Source: Syntrophomonas sp. UBA5314 (lineage in GTDB: Bacteria > Bacillota > Syntrophomonadia > Syntrophomonadales > Syntrophomonadaceae). Taken from it: DNA of 25,315 bases. The position numbers and the translations under genes were made by a program. The notes below the pieces were generated by a model that saw only the letters and a list, made by a program, of their open reading frames with translations, searched no databases and was not told where the DNA came from. Below are positions 7,843 through 16,764 of the stretch, piece after piece (position 1 is the first letter of the stretch; every line of letters starts with the position of its first letter). The DNA lies in contig DHRK01000065.1 in NCBI GenBank assembly GCA_002410325.1, forward strand, positions 16,162 to 41,476, given 5' to 3'.

Positions 7843-8880
7843 ATGGGTAATGACGGCCTGGATTACAAGCAAGCCGGAGTGGATATTGACGCTGCCAACC
7901 AGTCGGTTGATCTGATCAAAAAATGGGTGGGCCGAACCCGCCGGCCGGAGGTGCTGGCTGACATCGGGGGGTTTGGCGGCTTTTTCGCCTTGAACCATCA
8001 GAAGTACCGGGAGCCGGTGCTGGTTTCGGGCACCGACGGGGTGGGCACCAAGCTCCAGATTGCCCAGATGATGGGGGTACATGATACAGTGGGCATCGAC
8101 CTGGTGGCCATGTGCGTCAACGACATTCTGGTGCACGGGGCGGAGCCCCTGTTTTTTCTGGATTACATTGCCCTGGGCAAGCTGCGGCCAGGATTAGTGG
8201 AGGATCTGGTCAAGGGCGTCAGCCAGGGCTGCCTGGAGGCGGGCTGCGCCCTGATCGGCGGCGAGACAGCGGAGATGCCAGGCTTTTACGAGGGAGATAA
8301 ATACGATCTGGCCGGTTTTGCGGTAGGAGTGGTAGAGCGCTCCAAGCTGCTGGACGGCCAGCAGATCAAGGCCGGGGACGTAGTTTTGGGGCTTCCTTCT
8401 TCGGGGCTCCACTCCAATGGCTATTCTCTGGCCCGGGAGGCTTTGCTGACCCGCGCCGGGCTGGGACTGGAGCAAAATGTTCAGGAGTTGGGACATACCC
8501 TGGGCGAAGAACTCCTCAGGCCCACCCGAATCTATGTGAAAACCGTGCAAAAGCTTCTGGAGCAGGTTGAGGTTAAGGCTATGTCCCACATCACCGGAGG
8601 CGGCATTGTAGAAAACCTGGCCCGGGTTATTCCCGCCGGTCTGGGAGCCCTGATTGAAGGTTCAGCCATTCCGGTCCAACCGGTTTTTGAGCTTATCGAA
8701 AGCTGCGGGCAGGTAAGCCGCCCCGAGATGTACCGCACCTTCAATATGGGCCTGGGTTTCCTGATCATGGTAGGGCGAGAGGATGCCGACCGGGCCGTGC
8801 AATGTCTCAGCCAGGCCGGGGAAAGTCCGGTCCGTATAGGAGTCATAAAACCGGATATAGAGGGTGTAATAATCGTATGA
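7843..8880 (+). CDS. purM: AIR synthetase (phosphoribosylformylglycinamidine cyclo-ligase)
   Basis: PurM closes the imidazole ring, FGAM to AIR, using ATP. The 345-aa product has the family blocks DYKQAGVDIDAAN at residues 7-19, GTDGVGTKL at 63-71, DLVAMCVNDILVHGAEPLFF at 86-105, GGETAEMPGFY and the C-terminal HITGGGIVENLARVIP. Length is standard. A GGAGGT site sits 6 nt before the ATG, after a 44-nt gap from purF. The stop codon overlaps the purN ATG as ATGA. Confidence 0.97.
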   Translation: MGNDGLDYKQAGVDIDAANQSVDLIKKWVGRTRRPEVLADIGGFGGFFALNHQKYREPVLVSGTDGVGTKLQIAQMMGVHDTVGIDLVAMCVNDILVHGAEPLFFLDYIALGKLRPGLVEDLVKGVSQGCLEAGCALIGGETAEMPGFYEGDKYDLAGFAVGVVERSKLLDGQQIKAGDVVLGLPSSGLHSNGYSLAREALLTRAGLGLEQNVQELGHTLGEELLRPTRIYVKTVQKLLEQVEVKAMSHITGGGIVENLARVIPAGLGALIEGSAIPVQPVFELIESCGQVSRPEMYRTFNMGLGFLIMVGREDADRAVQCLSQAGESPVRIGVIKPDIEGVIIV

Positions 8881-9521
8881 TAAGGATAATGGAGCCCAAA
8901 CGAATCAGGCTGGCCGTACTGGCTTCGGGGCGGGGCAGCAACTTTGACGCCCTCTGCCAGGCTGCCGCCAGGGGAGATCTGAACGCCGAGATGGCCGTTT
9001 TAATAAGCGACAATCCTAACGCTCCGGCGCTTGGCAGAGCCCGGGAAAGGGGTCTGGAGGCCCTGGCCGTCAAGCCGGCTGATTTTGCCAGCCGGGATCT
9101 TTATGAACAACAGATAGTTGCCCATCTGCACAAGAGAGAGATTGACCTGGTGGCCCTGGCCGGGTACATGCGCCTGGTAGGCCCGGTTTTTTTAAAGGCT
9201 TTCCGCCACCGCCTGGTAAATATTCACCCCGCCTTGCTGCCCTCTTTTACCGGCTTGCATGCCCAGAAACAGGCGGTGGAATACGGGGTGAGGTTTTCCG
9301 GCTGCACCGTACATATTGTTGATGAGGGAATGGACACCGGTCCTATCATCCTGCAAGCTGTTGTTCCGGTTTGGCCGCAAGACGATGAAGACAGTTTAAG
9401 CCAGCGGATTCTGGCCCATGAACACCAGATCTACTGGCAGGCTTTACAGCTTTTCGCCCAGGGGCGTATTTTTCTGGACGGACGTAGGGTGGTTATTTCC
9501 GAAAAGGGGGAAACATCATGA
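8877..9521 (+). CDS. purN: Phosphoribosylglycinamide formyltransferase (PurN)
   Basis: PurN transfers a formyl group from 10-formyl-THF to GAR, giving FGAR. In the 214-aa product GRGSNFDAL (18-26) is the phosphate-binding turn and Asn115, His117 (NIHPALLPSF) and Asp153 (DTGPII) are the catalytic trio. The start is uncertain between ATG 8877, which overlaps the purM stop as ATGA and has GAGGG about 12 nt upstream, and ATG 8889, four codons later. The open frame continues back to 8802, but that extension lies wholly inside purM and has no family similarity. The formate-dependent alternative PurT is not in this window. Confidence 0.95.
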   Translation: MIRIMEPKRIRLAVLASGRGSNFDALCQAAARGDLNAEMAVLISDNPNAPALGRARERGLEALAVKPADFASRDLYEQQIVAHLHKREIDLVALAGYMRLVGPVFLKAFRHRLVNIHPALLPSFTGLHAQKQAVEYGVRFSGCTVHIVDEGMDTGPIILQAVVPVWPQDDEDSLSQRILAHEHQIYWQALQLFAQGRIFLDGRRVVISEKGETS

Positions 9522-11038
9522 AAAGAGCTCTTATAAGTGTATCCAACAAAGCAGGGGTAGTCGATTTCGCCCGGGGTTTGAGCGAGCTGGGCTACGAAAT
9601 AATATCCACCGGGGGCACCTACAGCACCCTGGCCGAAGCCGGCCTAGCGGTAAGCCGGGTCAGCGACATTACCGGGTTCCCGGAAATACTGGACGGCCGG
9701 GTCAAAACCCTGCATCCTCGCATTCACGGGGGAATACTGGCTTTGCGCAACCCGGAGCACCTGGGCGAGCTGGAGAAGAACCAGATAGATACCATTGACA
9801 TTGTGGCGGTAAATCTCTATCCCTTCCGGGAAACCATCAGCAAACCGGGGGTAAGCCGGGAAGAAGCCATAGAAAATATAGATATCGGCGGACCCAGCAT
9901 GGTGCGCTCGGCAGCCAAGAATTTCGCCCATGTAGTGGTGGTGGTCAAGCCCGAGTTTTATCCCCTGGTTTTGGAACAGCTCAAGGAGAAGGGGGATTTG
10001 GACCAGGAGCTGCGCCTGCGCCTGGCCCTGGAGGCTTTTACCCACACCGCCGCCTATGACGCCATGATATCAGCCTATCTGGCTGACTGGGCCAATATGG
10101 ACCTGGGCGACAACCTGGTTTTGGCCGGCGAAAAGGTCTATGAGCTGCGTTACGGTGAAAACCCGCATCAAAGGGCGGCGTTCTACCGGGATATGACTCC
10201 GGGTCTGGGGCTGGCCGACGCCCAACAGCTGAACGGCAAGGAATTGTCTTATAACAATATCATCGACACCCAGGCGGCCTGGTCCCTGGTCAAGGAATAC
10301 CAGGAGCCGGCCTGTGTTATCATCAAACATACCAATCCCTGCGGAACCGCGGTAGCCGGCAAATTGGAGGAGGCCTATGACAAGGCCCTGGCGGCTGACC
10401 CGGTTTCGGCCTATGGCGGGATTGTGGCCTTTAATAAGAAGCTTGATAAAGCCAGTGCCGAGAAAGTGGCCAAGTTGTTTGTAGAAGTGATTATAGCCCC
10501 CGGATACGATAAAGGGGCCCTTAAAATATTGCAGGCCAAGAAGAATCTGCGCCTTTTGGAACTGCCGGTCAGGGAAGCGCCCGAATGGCAGGTGAAAAGC
10601 GTCGAGGGCGGTTTTGTGGTGCAGGAAACCGACCAGGAAGCTTCCGATTGGGAAGAGCTGCAGGTGCTTACCGATAAGGCGCCCACCCCCGAACAGATCG
10701 AGGATCTGCTCTTTGCCTGGAAGGTGGTCAAGCACGTCAAATCCAATGCCATTGTGGTGGCTAAAGACGGGTGCACGGTCGGAGTGGGCGCCGGGCAGAT
10801 GAACCGGGTGGGTTCAGCCGCCATCGCCCTGGAACAGGGCGGGGAAAAGTGCCGGGGAGCGGTAATGGCTTCGGACGCGTTTTTCCCGTTTAAAGACACG
10901 GTTGAAATGGCGGCCCGATACGGCATAAGCGCCATAGTTCAGCCCGGGGGGTCGGTCAGAGACCAGGAGAGCATAGACGAATGCAACCGGCAGGGCATTG
11001 CCATGGTATTTACCGGAGTGCGTCATTTTAAACACTAA
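9518..11038 (+). CDS. purH: Bifunctional AICAR formyltransferase / IMP cyclohydrolase
   Basis: PurH performs the last two steps to IMP. The 506-aa product has the N-terminal MGS-like cyclohydrolase domain (KRALISVSNKAG at 2-13, STGGT at 30-34, DGRVKTLHPRIHGGIL at 59-74) and the C-terminal AICAR transformylase domain beginning near 200, with YGENPHQRAAFY at 212-223 and the Lys270-His271 pair in KHTNPCG. Both domains are complete and of usual length. The ATG overlaps the purN stop as ATGA, and GGGGG lies a few bases upstream in purN. purD follows after 20 nt. Confidence 0.97.
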   Translation: MKRALISVSNKAGVVDFARGLSELGYEIISTGGTYSTLAEAGLAVSRVSDITGFPEILDGRVKTLHPRIHGGILALRNPEHLGELEKNQIDTIDIVAVNLYPFRETISKPGVSREEAIENIDIGGPSMVRSAAKNFAHVVVVVKPEFYPLVLEQLKEKGDLDQELRLRLALEAFTHTAAYDAMISAYLADWANMDLGDNLVLAGEKVYELRYGENPHQRAAFYRDMTPGLGLADAQQLNGKELSYNNIIDTQAAWSLVKEYQEPACVIIKHTNPCGTAVAGKLEEAYDKALAADPVSAYGGIVAFNKKLDKASAEKVAKLFVEVIIAPGYDKGALKILQAKKNLRLLELPVREAPEWQVKSVEGGFVVQETDQEASDWEELQVLTDKAPTPEQIEDLLFAWKVVKHVKSNAIVVAKDGCTVGVGAGQMNRVGSAAIALEQGGEKCRGAVMASDAFFPFKDTVEMAARYGISAIVQPGGSVRDQESIDECNRQGIAMVFTGVRHFKH

Positions 11039-11058
11039 GGGTTGGGGGTAAAGGACTT

Positions 11059-12348
11059 ATGGCGAACAAAAAGGTTTTGGTGGTCGGCCAGGGAGGCAGG
11101 GAACACGCGCTGGTTTGGAAGCTGGCCCAGAGCCCCCGGGTGGGCAAAATTTTTGCAGCTCCGGGAAATCCGGGCATAGCCGCCCTGGCAGAGTGTGTGG
11201 ATATCGGGGTAAGTGACAGCGAAGGGCTCTTGGCCTTCGCTTTAAAAGAGAAGATCGATCTGACCGTGGTCGGGCCGGAAGTACCGCTTATGGAAGGTCT
11301 GGCCGATCGTTTCCGGGCTGCCGGATTGCTGGTTTTCGGACCCAGCGCCGCCGCCGCCCGCCTGGAAGGCAGCAAGGTGTTTGCCAAGGAGCTGTTTAAA
11401 AAGTACCATATACCGACCGCCGAGTTTCAGGCCTTCGACCAACTGGAAGAAGCCCGGGCCTTTGCCCGCCAGTTTACCGGCCGGGGTCAAGGGGTGGTTG
11501 TTAAAGCTGACGGCCTGGCCGCCGGTAAAGGCGTCATTGTGGCTGCCTCCTGGGATGAGGCCAGCCAGGCCCTGGACAGTATCATGAAAGACCGCCAGTT
11601 CGGCGCGGCCGGGGATAAAGTGGTGGTTGAAGAATGCTTGCTGGGGGAAGAAGTGAGCTTCTTCGCGGTTACTGACGGCCGGGATTATGTTTCTTTAATA
11701 GCTGCCCAGGATCACAAGCGGGTTTTTGACAATGATCAGGGACCCAATACCGGAGGAATGGGCGCCTATGTAAACCCGCCCATTTTTACACCCGCCCTGC
11801 AAAAGGCAGTGGAAGAGACCATTATAGGTCCGGTAATAGAAGCGATGGCCCGGGAAGGCTGCCCCTACCAGGGGGTGCTCTACGCCGGTTTGATGATAAC
11901 TGAGAAAGGTCCGCAGGTTTTAGAATTCAACGCCCGTTTCGGTGATCCGGAAACCCAGGTGCTGATGCCCATGATCAAGGGCGATATATACGCCCTCTTT
12001 GAAGCATCAGCTTCTGGGCAAAACCTGAAAGCCAATACCGTGGAATGTGAACCGGGAAGCTGCGTCTGCGTGGTTATGGCTTCGGGAGGCTATCCGGGCA
12101 GTTTCGCCAAAGGCAAAGCCATCAGCGGGCTCGATAGGCTGGATAAAGATATCATAGTATTCCATGCCGGCACTGTTCTGCAGGATGGGCAGTTGCTCAC
12201 CAGCGGAGGTCGGGTTCTGGCCGTAGTCTGCCGGGGGGATGACATCGAGGCGGCACTGGATAAAGTATATGGCCAGTTGGAAAAGATCTCTTTTGAGGGA
12301 ATGCATTACCGCAGGGATATTGGGCGAAGAGCCTTGGAGCGGGGGTAG
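11059..12348 (+). CDS. purD: Phosphoribosylamine-glycine ligase (GAR synthetase)
   Basis: PurD is the ATP-grasp ligase that couples glycine to phosphoribosylamine. The 429-aa product has the N-terminal GQGGREHAL at residues 10-18, VGPEVPL near 71-77, the ATP-grasp loop VVKADGLAAGKGVIVA at 147-162, PNTGGMGAY near 229-237 and the metal-binding EFNARFGDPETQ at 289-300. It is monofunctional, unlike eukaryotic GART. It is the last pathway gene of the operon, but only 4 nt separate it from the following membrane-protein gene, so the transcript very likely continues. Confidence 0.97.
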   Translation: MANKKVLVVGQGGREHALVWKLAQSPRVGKIFAAPGNPGIAALAECVDIGVSDSEGLLAFALKEKIDLTVVGPEVPLMEGLADRFRAAGLLVFGPSAAAARLEGSKVFAKELFKKYHIPTAEFQAFDQLEEARAFARQFTGRGQGVVVKADGLAAGKGVIVAASWDEASQALDSIMKDRQFGAAGDKVVVEECLLGEEVSFFAVTDGRDYVSLIAAQDHKRVFDNDQGPNTGGMGAYVNPPIFTPALQKAVEETIIGPVIEAMAREGCPYQGVLYAGLMITEKGPQVLEFNARFGDPETQVLMPMIKGDIYALFEASASGQNLKANTVECEPGSCVCVVMASGGYPGSFAKGKAISGLDRLDKDIIVFHAGTVLQDGQLLTSGGRVLAVVCRGDDIEAALDKVYGQLEKISFEGMHYRRDIGRRALERG

Positions 12349-12352
12349 TTGA

Positions 12353-12868
12353 ATGTCTGTCCCGGTAATAGGCGGGGTAGTGACAGTAGGGTTAGTTTTT
12401 CATTATATATTTGAATTTTTGAAAGCCACTTTTTTCGTTGGGATCGTATTTATCCCGGTTTTGGGTTTTTGGCTGCGCAAGCCCCGTTTTTCAGTACCAT
12501 GGATAGTTTCCAGCCTGGTGCTGGCCGGTCTTCTGGTTCTATACGGCCGGCTTTTGATTAACCTTCCTATCAAGGCGCAGACCAGGGGCATTGTCAGTGA
12601 AGGCGGAGCCCTGGTAGCGGAAGGAAGATACGATGAGGCCATAGAAGAGTACCGCAAGCTTGAAGCCCTGGGGAAAACTGAGGACATGCAGTCCTACCTG
12701 CAGAATGCTTACCGGGAAAAAGAGGCGGCGGCGAATCTGGAACAGGCCCGGCAGCTGGCGGAGGCCGGGAGAAATGAAGAGGCGCTGGAATGGCTGGCCA
12801 GGATTCCGGGCAACACCCGGGCTGCCGGAGAAGCTGACGCCTTGCGCAAAAGCCTGTCGAAGGAATAG
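12353..12868 (+). CDS. Membrane-anchored TPR-like protein of unknown function, 171 aa
   Basis: I do not recognise a named family. The first 70 residues hold two or three membrane helices (about 4-20, 25-41 and 48-68) separated by a short basic RKPR turn. The soluble part (about 78-171) has two helix-hairpin units with TPR-like spacing: ALVAEGRYDEAIEEYRKLEA around 86-105 and QARQLAEAGRNEEALEWLAR around 131-150, both with the Gly-Arg-x-x-Glu-Ala turn seen in tetratricopeptide repeats. By the usual positive-inside rule the orientation is unclear. The gene starts 4 nt after purD and is followed 18 nt later by an HD-domain gene, so both probably ride on the purine transcript. A scaffold or interaction role is only an inference. 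Confidence 0.75.
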   Translation: MSVPVIGGVVTVGLVFHYIFEFLKATFFVGIVFIPVLGFWLRKPRFSVPWIVSSLVLAGLLVLYGRLLINLPIKAQTRGIVSEGGALVAEGRYDEAIEEYRKLEALGKTEDMQSYLQNAYREKEAAANLEQARQLAEAGRNEEALEWLARIPGNTRAAGEADALRKSLSKE

Positions 12869-12886
12869 AGGCTTAGGAGAGTATGC

Positions 12887-13555
12887 ATGAGCAATATAAC
12901 CCTTGACATGATCAAGAATGATCCGGTGGTTCAGCAATACATGCAGATTGGCAACACCTTTATCGGACATATAGGCGCTATAGAGCATAGTGTTCATCAT
13001 GCCGAGCTGACCGCCAAACTGTGCGCCGAAATACTGGAATCGCTGGGCTATTCGGCAAGGGAAGCCGAACTGAGTTCTATAGCCGGATACCTGCACGACA
13101 TAGGCAATTTGGTAAACCGCTACAGCCATGGTTTATCCGGGGCTATCATCGCCTTTCAGATACTCCTGGGAAAGGGCATGGACCCGGAGGAGATTTCAAC
13201 CATCATGGGAGCCATAGGCAACCATGAAGAACAGGCCCACGGCAACGCAGTCAATAACGTGGCAGCCGCTTTGATCCTGGCTGACAAATCAGATGTGCAC
13301 CGTTCGAGGGTGCGCAAGCACGACCTGGCCACATTTACGCCCCGCGATCGGGTGAACTTCGCGGTTACCGACTCGCAACTGCTGGTGGATGCCGAGAAGC
13401 GGATAATTACCATGCAGATTCAGATTGACACCGAGGTCTGTTCGGTGATGGAATATTTCGAAATATTTCTGACCAAGATGCTGATGAGCCGCCGGGCGGC
13501 AGAGTTTTTAGGCTGCGAATTTGCCCTCATAATCAATCAGAATCGTCTCTTATAG
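12887..13555 (+). CDS. HD-domain metal-dependent phosphohydrolase, substrate unknown
   Basis: The 222-aa protein has a clear HD superfamily core: His34/His37-38 (EHSVHHAE), the His70-Asp71 doublet (YLHDIGN), His81 after it, His113 (GNHEEQ) and Asp133 (LADKSD). These residues would bind one or two metal ions for hydrolysis of a phosphate ester, often a nucleotide. The C-terminal third (about 150-222) has alternating strands and helices that I cannot assign. AGGAGA at 12875-12880 precedes the ATG by 6 nt. It follows the TPR-like membrane gene and ends about 60 nt before hisZ, just upstream of a probable new promoter. Its place at the end of a purine operon suggests a nucleotide-related substrate, but nothing in the sequence fixes it. 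Confidence 0.85.
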   Translation: MSNITLDMIKNDPVVQQYMQIGNTFIGHIGAIEHSVHHAELTAKLCAEILESLGYSAREAELSSIAGYLHDIGNLVNRYSHGLSGAIIAFQILLGKGMDPEEISTIMGAIGNHEEQAHGNAVNNVAAALILADKSDVHRSRVRKHDLATFTPRDRVNFAVTDSQLLVDAEKRIITMQIQIDTEVCSVMEYFEIFLTKMLMSRRAAEFLGCEFALIINQNRLL

Positions 13556-13583
13556 CTGACATAATATATAAATCTGTTAAAAT
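13556..13583 (+). promoter_or_regulatory. Candidate promoter of the histidine operon
   Basis: CTGACA (13556-13561, five of six matches to TTGACA) is followed after 16 nt by TAAAAT (13578-13583, five of six matches to TATAAT), in an AT-rich gap of only 62 nt between the HD gene and hisZ. Transcription would begin near 13590, giving a leader of about 28 nt that ends with the GGGGGA ribosome binding site. That leader is too short to hold a T-box or attenuator. Confidence 0.5.
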
Positions 13584-13617
13584 AGGAGCACAGGACTTGT
13601 AACTGGGGGATACATGA

Positions 13618-14772
13618 ATGAATCGTAGGAAAATTCCCAAGGGTTTGCGCGATCTTCTGCCCGAGGAAGTAAAACAGCGGCGCCACATGGAGCGCCGGGT
13701 GAGCACCCTGTTCCAGAGCTATGGCTACCGGGAAATAGCCACTCCGACCATCGAATTCCTGGACGTGGTCGAAGGGGGGACCGGAAGAAACATACGCAAG
13801 GAGCTCTTTCTTTTTATGGACCGGGAGGGTGAGGTCCTGTCCTTGAGGCCGGAGATGACAGTTTCCATTGCCCGTCTGGCCGCCACCCATTTGCAGGGTG
13901 AACTGCCGCAGCGCCTCTATTACAATGCCAATGTATTTCGTCATGTTCAGCCCCACCTGGCTCAGTACCGGGAATTTTGGCAGATGGGGATCGAACTGCT
14001 GGGGGCTTCGGGAGCATGGGCCGATGCGGAAGTCATAAGCGTCGCGGTTAAAAGCCTTTTGGCCCTGGGTCTGGATGATTTCAAAATAAGCTTGAACCAG
14101 ATTGGGATTTTCAACAGCCTGCTGGAAGACAGCCGGCTGGAGCAAGCTGAGCGCGAGGAAATCCGCCGGTTGGTGGAAGACAAGGATCTGGTGGCTTTAT
14201 CAGCCCTGCTGGATGGCCTGGCTATAGATGACGGGCTCAAGGAGAGCATCGCCCGGCTGCCGGTTTTACACGGCGGGTTGGAAATATTGCAGCAGGTTCC
14301 CTACCTGGAGAAGAACCGTAAAGCCGAACAGGCGGCATTAGAGCTGAAAAAAGTCTATGAAGCACTGCAGGTTTGTGGTGTAATAGGCAATATAGTAGTT
14401 GACATGGGAGTCTTGCGGGGACTGGATTACTACACCGGGATCGTTTTCGAGGGCTATTCTCCGGAACTGGGCTACGGCTTGCTGGGCGGCGGGCGCTACG
14501 ACCGCCTGCTGGGAGAGTTCGGGCTGGATGCTCCCGCGACCGGTTTTGCCCTGGGTATGGACCGGCTGGCTCTGGTATTGAAAAGCCAGGGGCAGGAACC
14601 CACCCGCTATTTGATCGGGGGAAACAACCTGCCCAAGATGGTTCTGGAAGCAGACCGCTTGCGCGGGCGGGGCTGGATCGTGGAAGTGGAAATGGAAGGC
14701 CTGCCGCGTCAGCTTTTAGAAACTAAACTAAAAGGCCGTTCTGATTACTTACTTTTATACATAGATGATTAA
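13618..14772 (+). CDS. hisZ: ATP phosphoribosyltransferase regulatory subunit HisZ
   Basis: HisZ is a catalytically inactive histidyl-tRNA synthetase paralogue that assembles with short-form HisG and confers activity and histidine feedback control. The 384-aa product keeps the class II synthetase fold: KGLRDLLPEE (8-17), motif 1 region ATPTIEFLD (41-49), motif 2 region NVFRHVQPHLAQYREF (105-120), RGLDYYTGIVFE (267-278), GGGRYDRLL (290-298) and motif 3 GFALGMDRLAL (309-319). The C-terminal anticodon-binding domain is short compared with true HisRS, and a short hisG follows, so HisZ is preferred over hisS. ATG 13618 has GGGGGA 7 nt upstream; another ATG at 13614 opens a 4-codon frame (MNES) overlapping the start. 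Confidence 0.92.
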   Translation: MNRRKIPKGLRDLLPEEVKQRRHMERRVSTLFQSYGYREIATPTIEFLDVVEGGTGRNIRKELFLFMDREGEVLSLRPEMTVSIARLAATHLQGELPQRLYYNANVFRHVQPHLAQYREFWQMGIELLGASGAWADAEVISVAVKSLLALGLDDFKISLNQIGIFNSLLEDSRLEQAEREEIRRLVEDKDLVALSALLDGLAIDDGLKESIARLPVLHGGLEILQQVPYLEKNRKAEQAALELKKVYEALQVCGVIGNIVVDMGVLRGLDYYTGIVFEGYSPELGYGLLGGGRYDRLLGEFGLDAPATGFALGMDRLALVLKSQGQEPTRYLIGGNNLPKMVLEADRLRGRGWIVEVEMEGLPRQLLETKLKGRSDYLLLYIDD

Positions 14773-14800
14773 ACTGGACCATACTTTGGGGGAGGATATC

Positions 14801-15457
14801 ATGCAACAGGAATTCCTGACCATAGCTCTTTCTAAAGGGAGTTTACTGAAGCCTACCATAGAGCTGTTTAATCGAATCGGGCTGCCCGTGGAAGGTGTTA
14901 CCGAAGAGAGCCGCAGCATGGTTTTTACCTTTGAGGAGCAGCGCGTCAAGTATATCATGTGCCGCCCTACCGATGTGCCCACCTATGTGGAACAGGGCGC
15001 GGCCGATCTGGGCATTGTGGGCAAGGATGTTATTGTGGAGCAGGCCAAGGATGTCTTTGAAATGGTGGACCTCAAATACGGATACTGCCGCTTCGTGGTG
15101 GCCGGTCCGGAAGAGATGGCCGGGGCCAGCCTGAGGGATCTGAATTACAAACGGGTGGCCAGTAAGTTTCCGGTGGTGGCTGAACAGTTCTTCCGCGACA
15201 AGGGCTTGCAGGCCGAGATCATAAAACTGCATGGTAATGTGGAATTGGCTCCGATTATGGGCCTGGCTGACTTGATAGTAGACCTGGTCTCTACCGGGCG
15301 TACACTCAAGGAAAATCATCTGGTTGAGCTGCAGCAGATTATGGAGTCAACCACCCGGTTGATCTGCAACCGGGTCAGTTATCGGACCAAACACGGTCAG
15401 CTGCAGCCCATGATCGAGTTGATGCAAGAGCAGCTGAAAGGGGGCCAATCAAAATGA
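14801..15457 (+). CDS. hisG: ATP phosphoribosyltransferase, short form catalytic subunit
   Basis: HisG joins ATP and PRPP to form phosphoribosyl-ATP, the first step of histidine synthesis. The 218-aa product has TIALSKGSL at residues 7-15, RPTDVPTYVEQGAADLGIVG at 55-74 and the PRPP-binding ADLIVDLVSTGRTLKEN at 156-172. It lacks the C-terminal regulatory ACT-like domain of long HisG, which agrees with the hisZ partner upstream. The open frame extends back to an ATG at 14765, but GGGGGAGG at 14788-14795 sits 5 nt before ATG 14801 (MQQEFLTIAL), so the downstream start is chosen. The stop overlaps the hisD ATG as ATGA. Confidence 0.95.
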   Translation: MQQEFLTIALSKGSLLKPTIELFNRIGLPVEGVTEESRSMVFTFEEQRVKYIMCRPTDVPTYVEQGAADLGIVGKDVIVEQAKDVFEMVDLKYGYCRFVVAGPEEMAGASLRDLNYKRVASKFPVVAEQFFRDKGLQAEIIKLHGNVELAPIMGLADLIVDLVSTGRTLKENHLVELQQIMESTTRLICNRVSYRTKHGQLQPMIELMQEQLKGGQSK

Positions 15458-16737
15458 AAATCAGGCGCATTGACAATATTGAGCAGGATTTGAAGGCGTT
15501 TTTGGCGAGCAACCTGGAAGATTCCCAAAAATATGAACAAGCAGTGGCCGAGATCGGCCAGGAGGTGAAAGCCAGGGGCGATGAGGCGGTTTTTGAGTTT
15601 TGCCGGCGTTTTGACCAGGCCCCGATCGGCCCGGATAATTTCCGGGTAAATGATGCAGAAATAGATAAGGCCTACGAATTAGTGGATGACGATTATATAT
15701 TCGCCCTGCGGACGGCCATCGATAATATCAGTGATTTTCACCGCAGACAACTGCGCAATTCCTGGATGGAGCCCGATGAGCGGGGCAATATACTGGGACA
15801 GGTGTTCAGACCCTTGCAGCGGGTGGGCATTTATGTTCCGGGGGGGACGGCGGCCTACCCGTCGTCGGTTTTGATGAACGCCATTCCCGCCCAGGTGGCG
15901 GGGGTGGAGCAGATCGTAATGGTAAGCCCCCCCGATAAAAACGGAACGCTAAATCCCTATACCCTGGTGGCGGCAGCTGAACTGGGAATAGGGGAGATAT
16001 TCAAAGTGGGCGGAGCCCAGGCGGTGTTCGCTCTGGCCTGGGGAACCGATCAGGTGAAAAAGGTGGATCTGATCAGCGGTCCGGGCAATATATACGTCAC
16101 CCTGGCCAAAAAAATGGTCTATGGGGATGTGAACATTGACATGCTGGCCGGGCCCAGTGAAATACTGATAGTTGCCGACCAAAAGGCCAACCCGGTTTAT
16201 CTGGCGGCTGATATGATGTCCCAGGCCGAGCACGACGTTCTGGCCCGCAGCATTCTGGTGACCGACAACGCGGAGCTTTTAGACCGGGTGCAAGAACAGC
16301 TGGTGAGCCAGATGGCCAGCCTGGAGCGCAGGGAGATCATTGAAAAGGCCTTGAACAGCTACGGGGCTTTTATTTTAGTCAGTGATATGCACCAGGCCTG
16401 TGAGGTGGCCAACCTGGTCGCTCCCGAGCACCTGGAGCTGATGGTTGACAAGCCCTTCGATTACTTGAGCCGCATTCACAACGCCGGAGCCATTTTTATG
16501 GGCAGCTACACCCCCGAACCGGTGGGGGATTATTTTGCCGGGCCCAATCACATACTGCCTACCGGGGGCACAGCCCGTTTTTATTCCCCGGTAACCGTGG
16601 ATACTTTTAGAAAAGCGTCCAGCATACTGTACTATACTGCGGAAGGAATAAACGCGGACGCCGAACAGATCATCAAACTGGCTCAGGTGGAAGGACTGAC
16701 GGCCCACGCCAACTCGGTGCGGGTGCGGGTTAAATAA
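15454..16737 (+). CDS. hisD: Histidinol dehydrogenase
   Basis: HisD oxidises histidinol to histidine with two NAD+, a zinc enzyme. The 427-aa product has the zinc ligands Gln257 and His260 (SQAEHD), Asp359 (VGDYFAGPNH) and His418 (TAHANS), and the catalytic Glu325-His326 pair (APEHLE). YVPGGTAAYPSSVLMN at 127-142 and GPGNIYVTLAKK at 209-220 are further hallmarks. It is separate from HisI/HisE here, as in most bacteria. Its start overlaps the hisG stop; a GGGGG-containing site lies upstream within hisG. Confidence 0.97.
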   Translation: MKIRRIDNIEQDLKAFLASNLEDSQKYEQAVAEIGQEVKARGDEAVFEFCRRFDQAPIGPDNFRVNDAEIDKAYELVDDDYIFALRTAIDNISDFHRRQLRNSWMEPDERGNILGQVFRPLQRVGIYVPGGTAAYPSSVLMNAIPAQVAGVEQIVMVSPPDKNGTLNPYTLVAAAELGIGEIFKVGGAQAVFALAWGTDQVKKVDLISGPGNIYVTLAKKMVYGDVNIDMLAGPSEILIVADQKANPVYLAADMMSQAEHDVLARSILVTDNAELLDRVQEQLVSQMASLERREIIEKALNSYGAFILVSDMHQACEVANLVAPEHLELMVDKPFDYLSRIHNAGAIFMGSYTPEPVGDYFAGPNHILPTGGTARFYSPVTVDTFRKASSILYYTAEGINADAEQIIKLAQVEGLTAHANSVRVRVK

Positions 16738-16764
16738 GGCCCCAAGACTGAAAGGAGTGGGAAT

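Noticed and set aside
8802..8876. Longer purN start inside purM
   Set aside because: The extra 25 residues are an out-of-frame reading of conserved purM and are not part of the PurN family.
13618..14772. Histidyl-tRNA synthetase (hisS) instead of hisZ
   Set aside because: The C-terminal domain is short, and it sits directly before a short-form hisG that needs HisZ.
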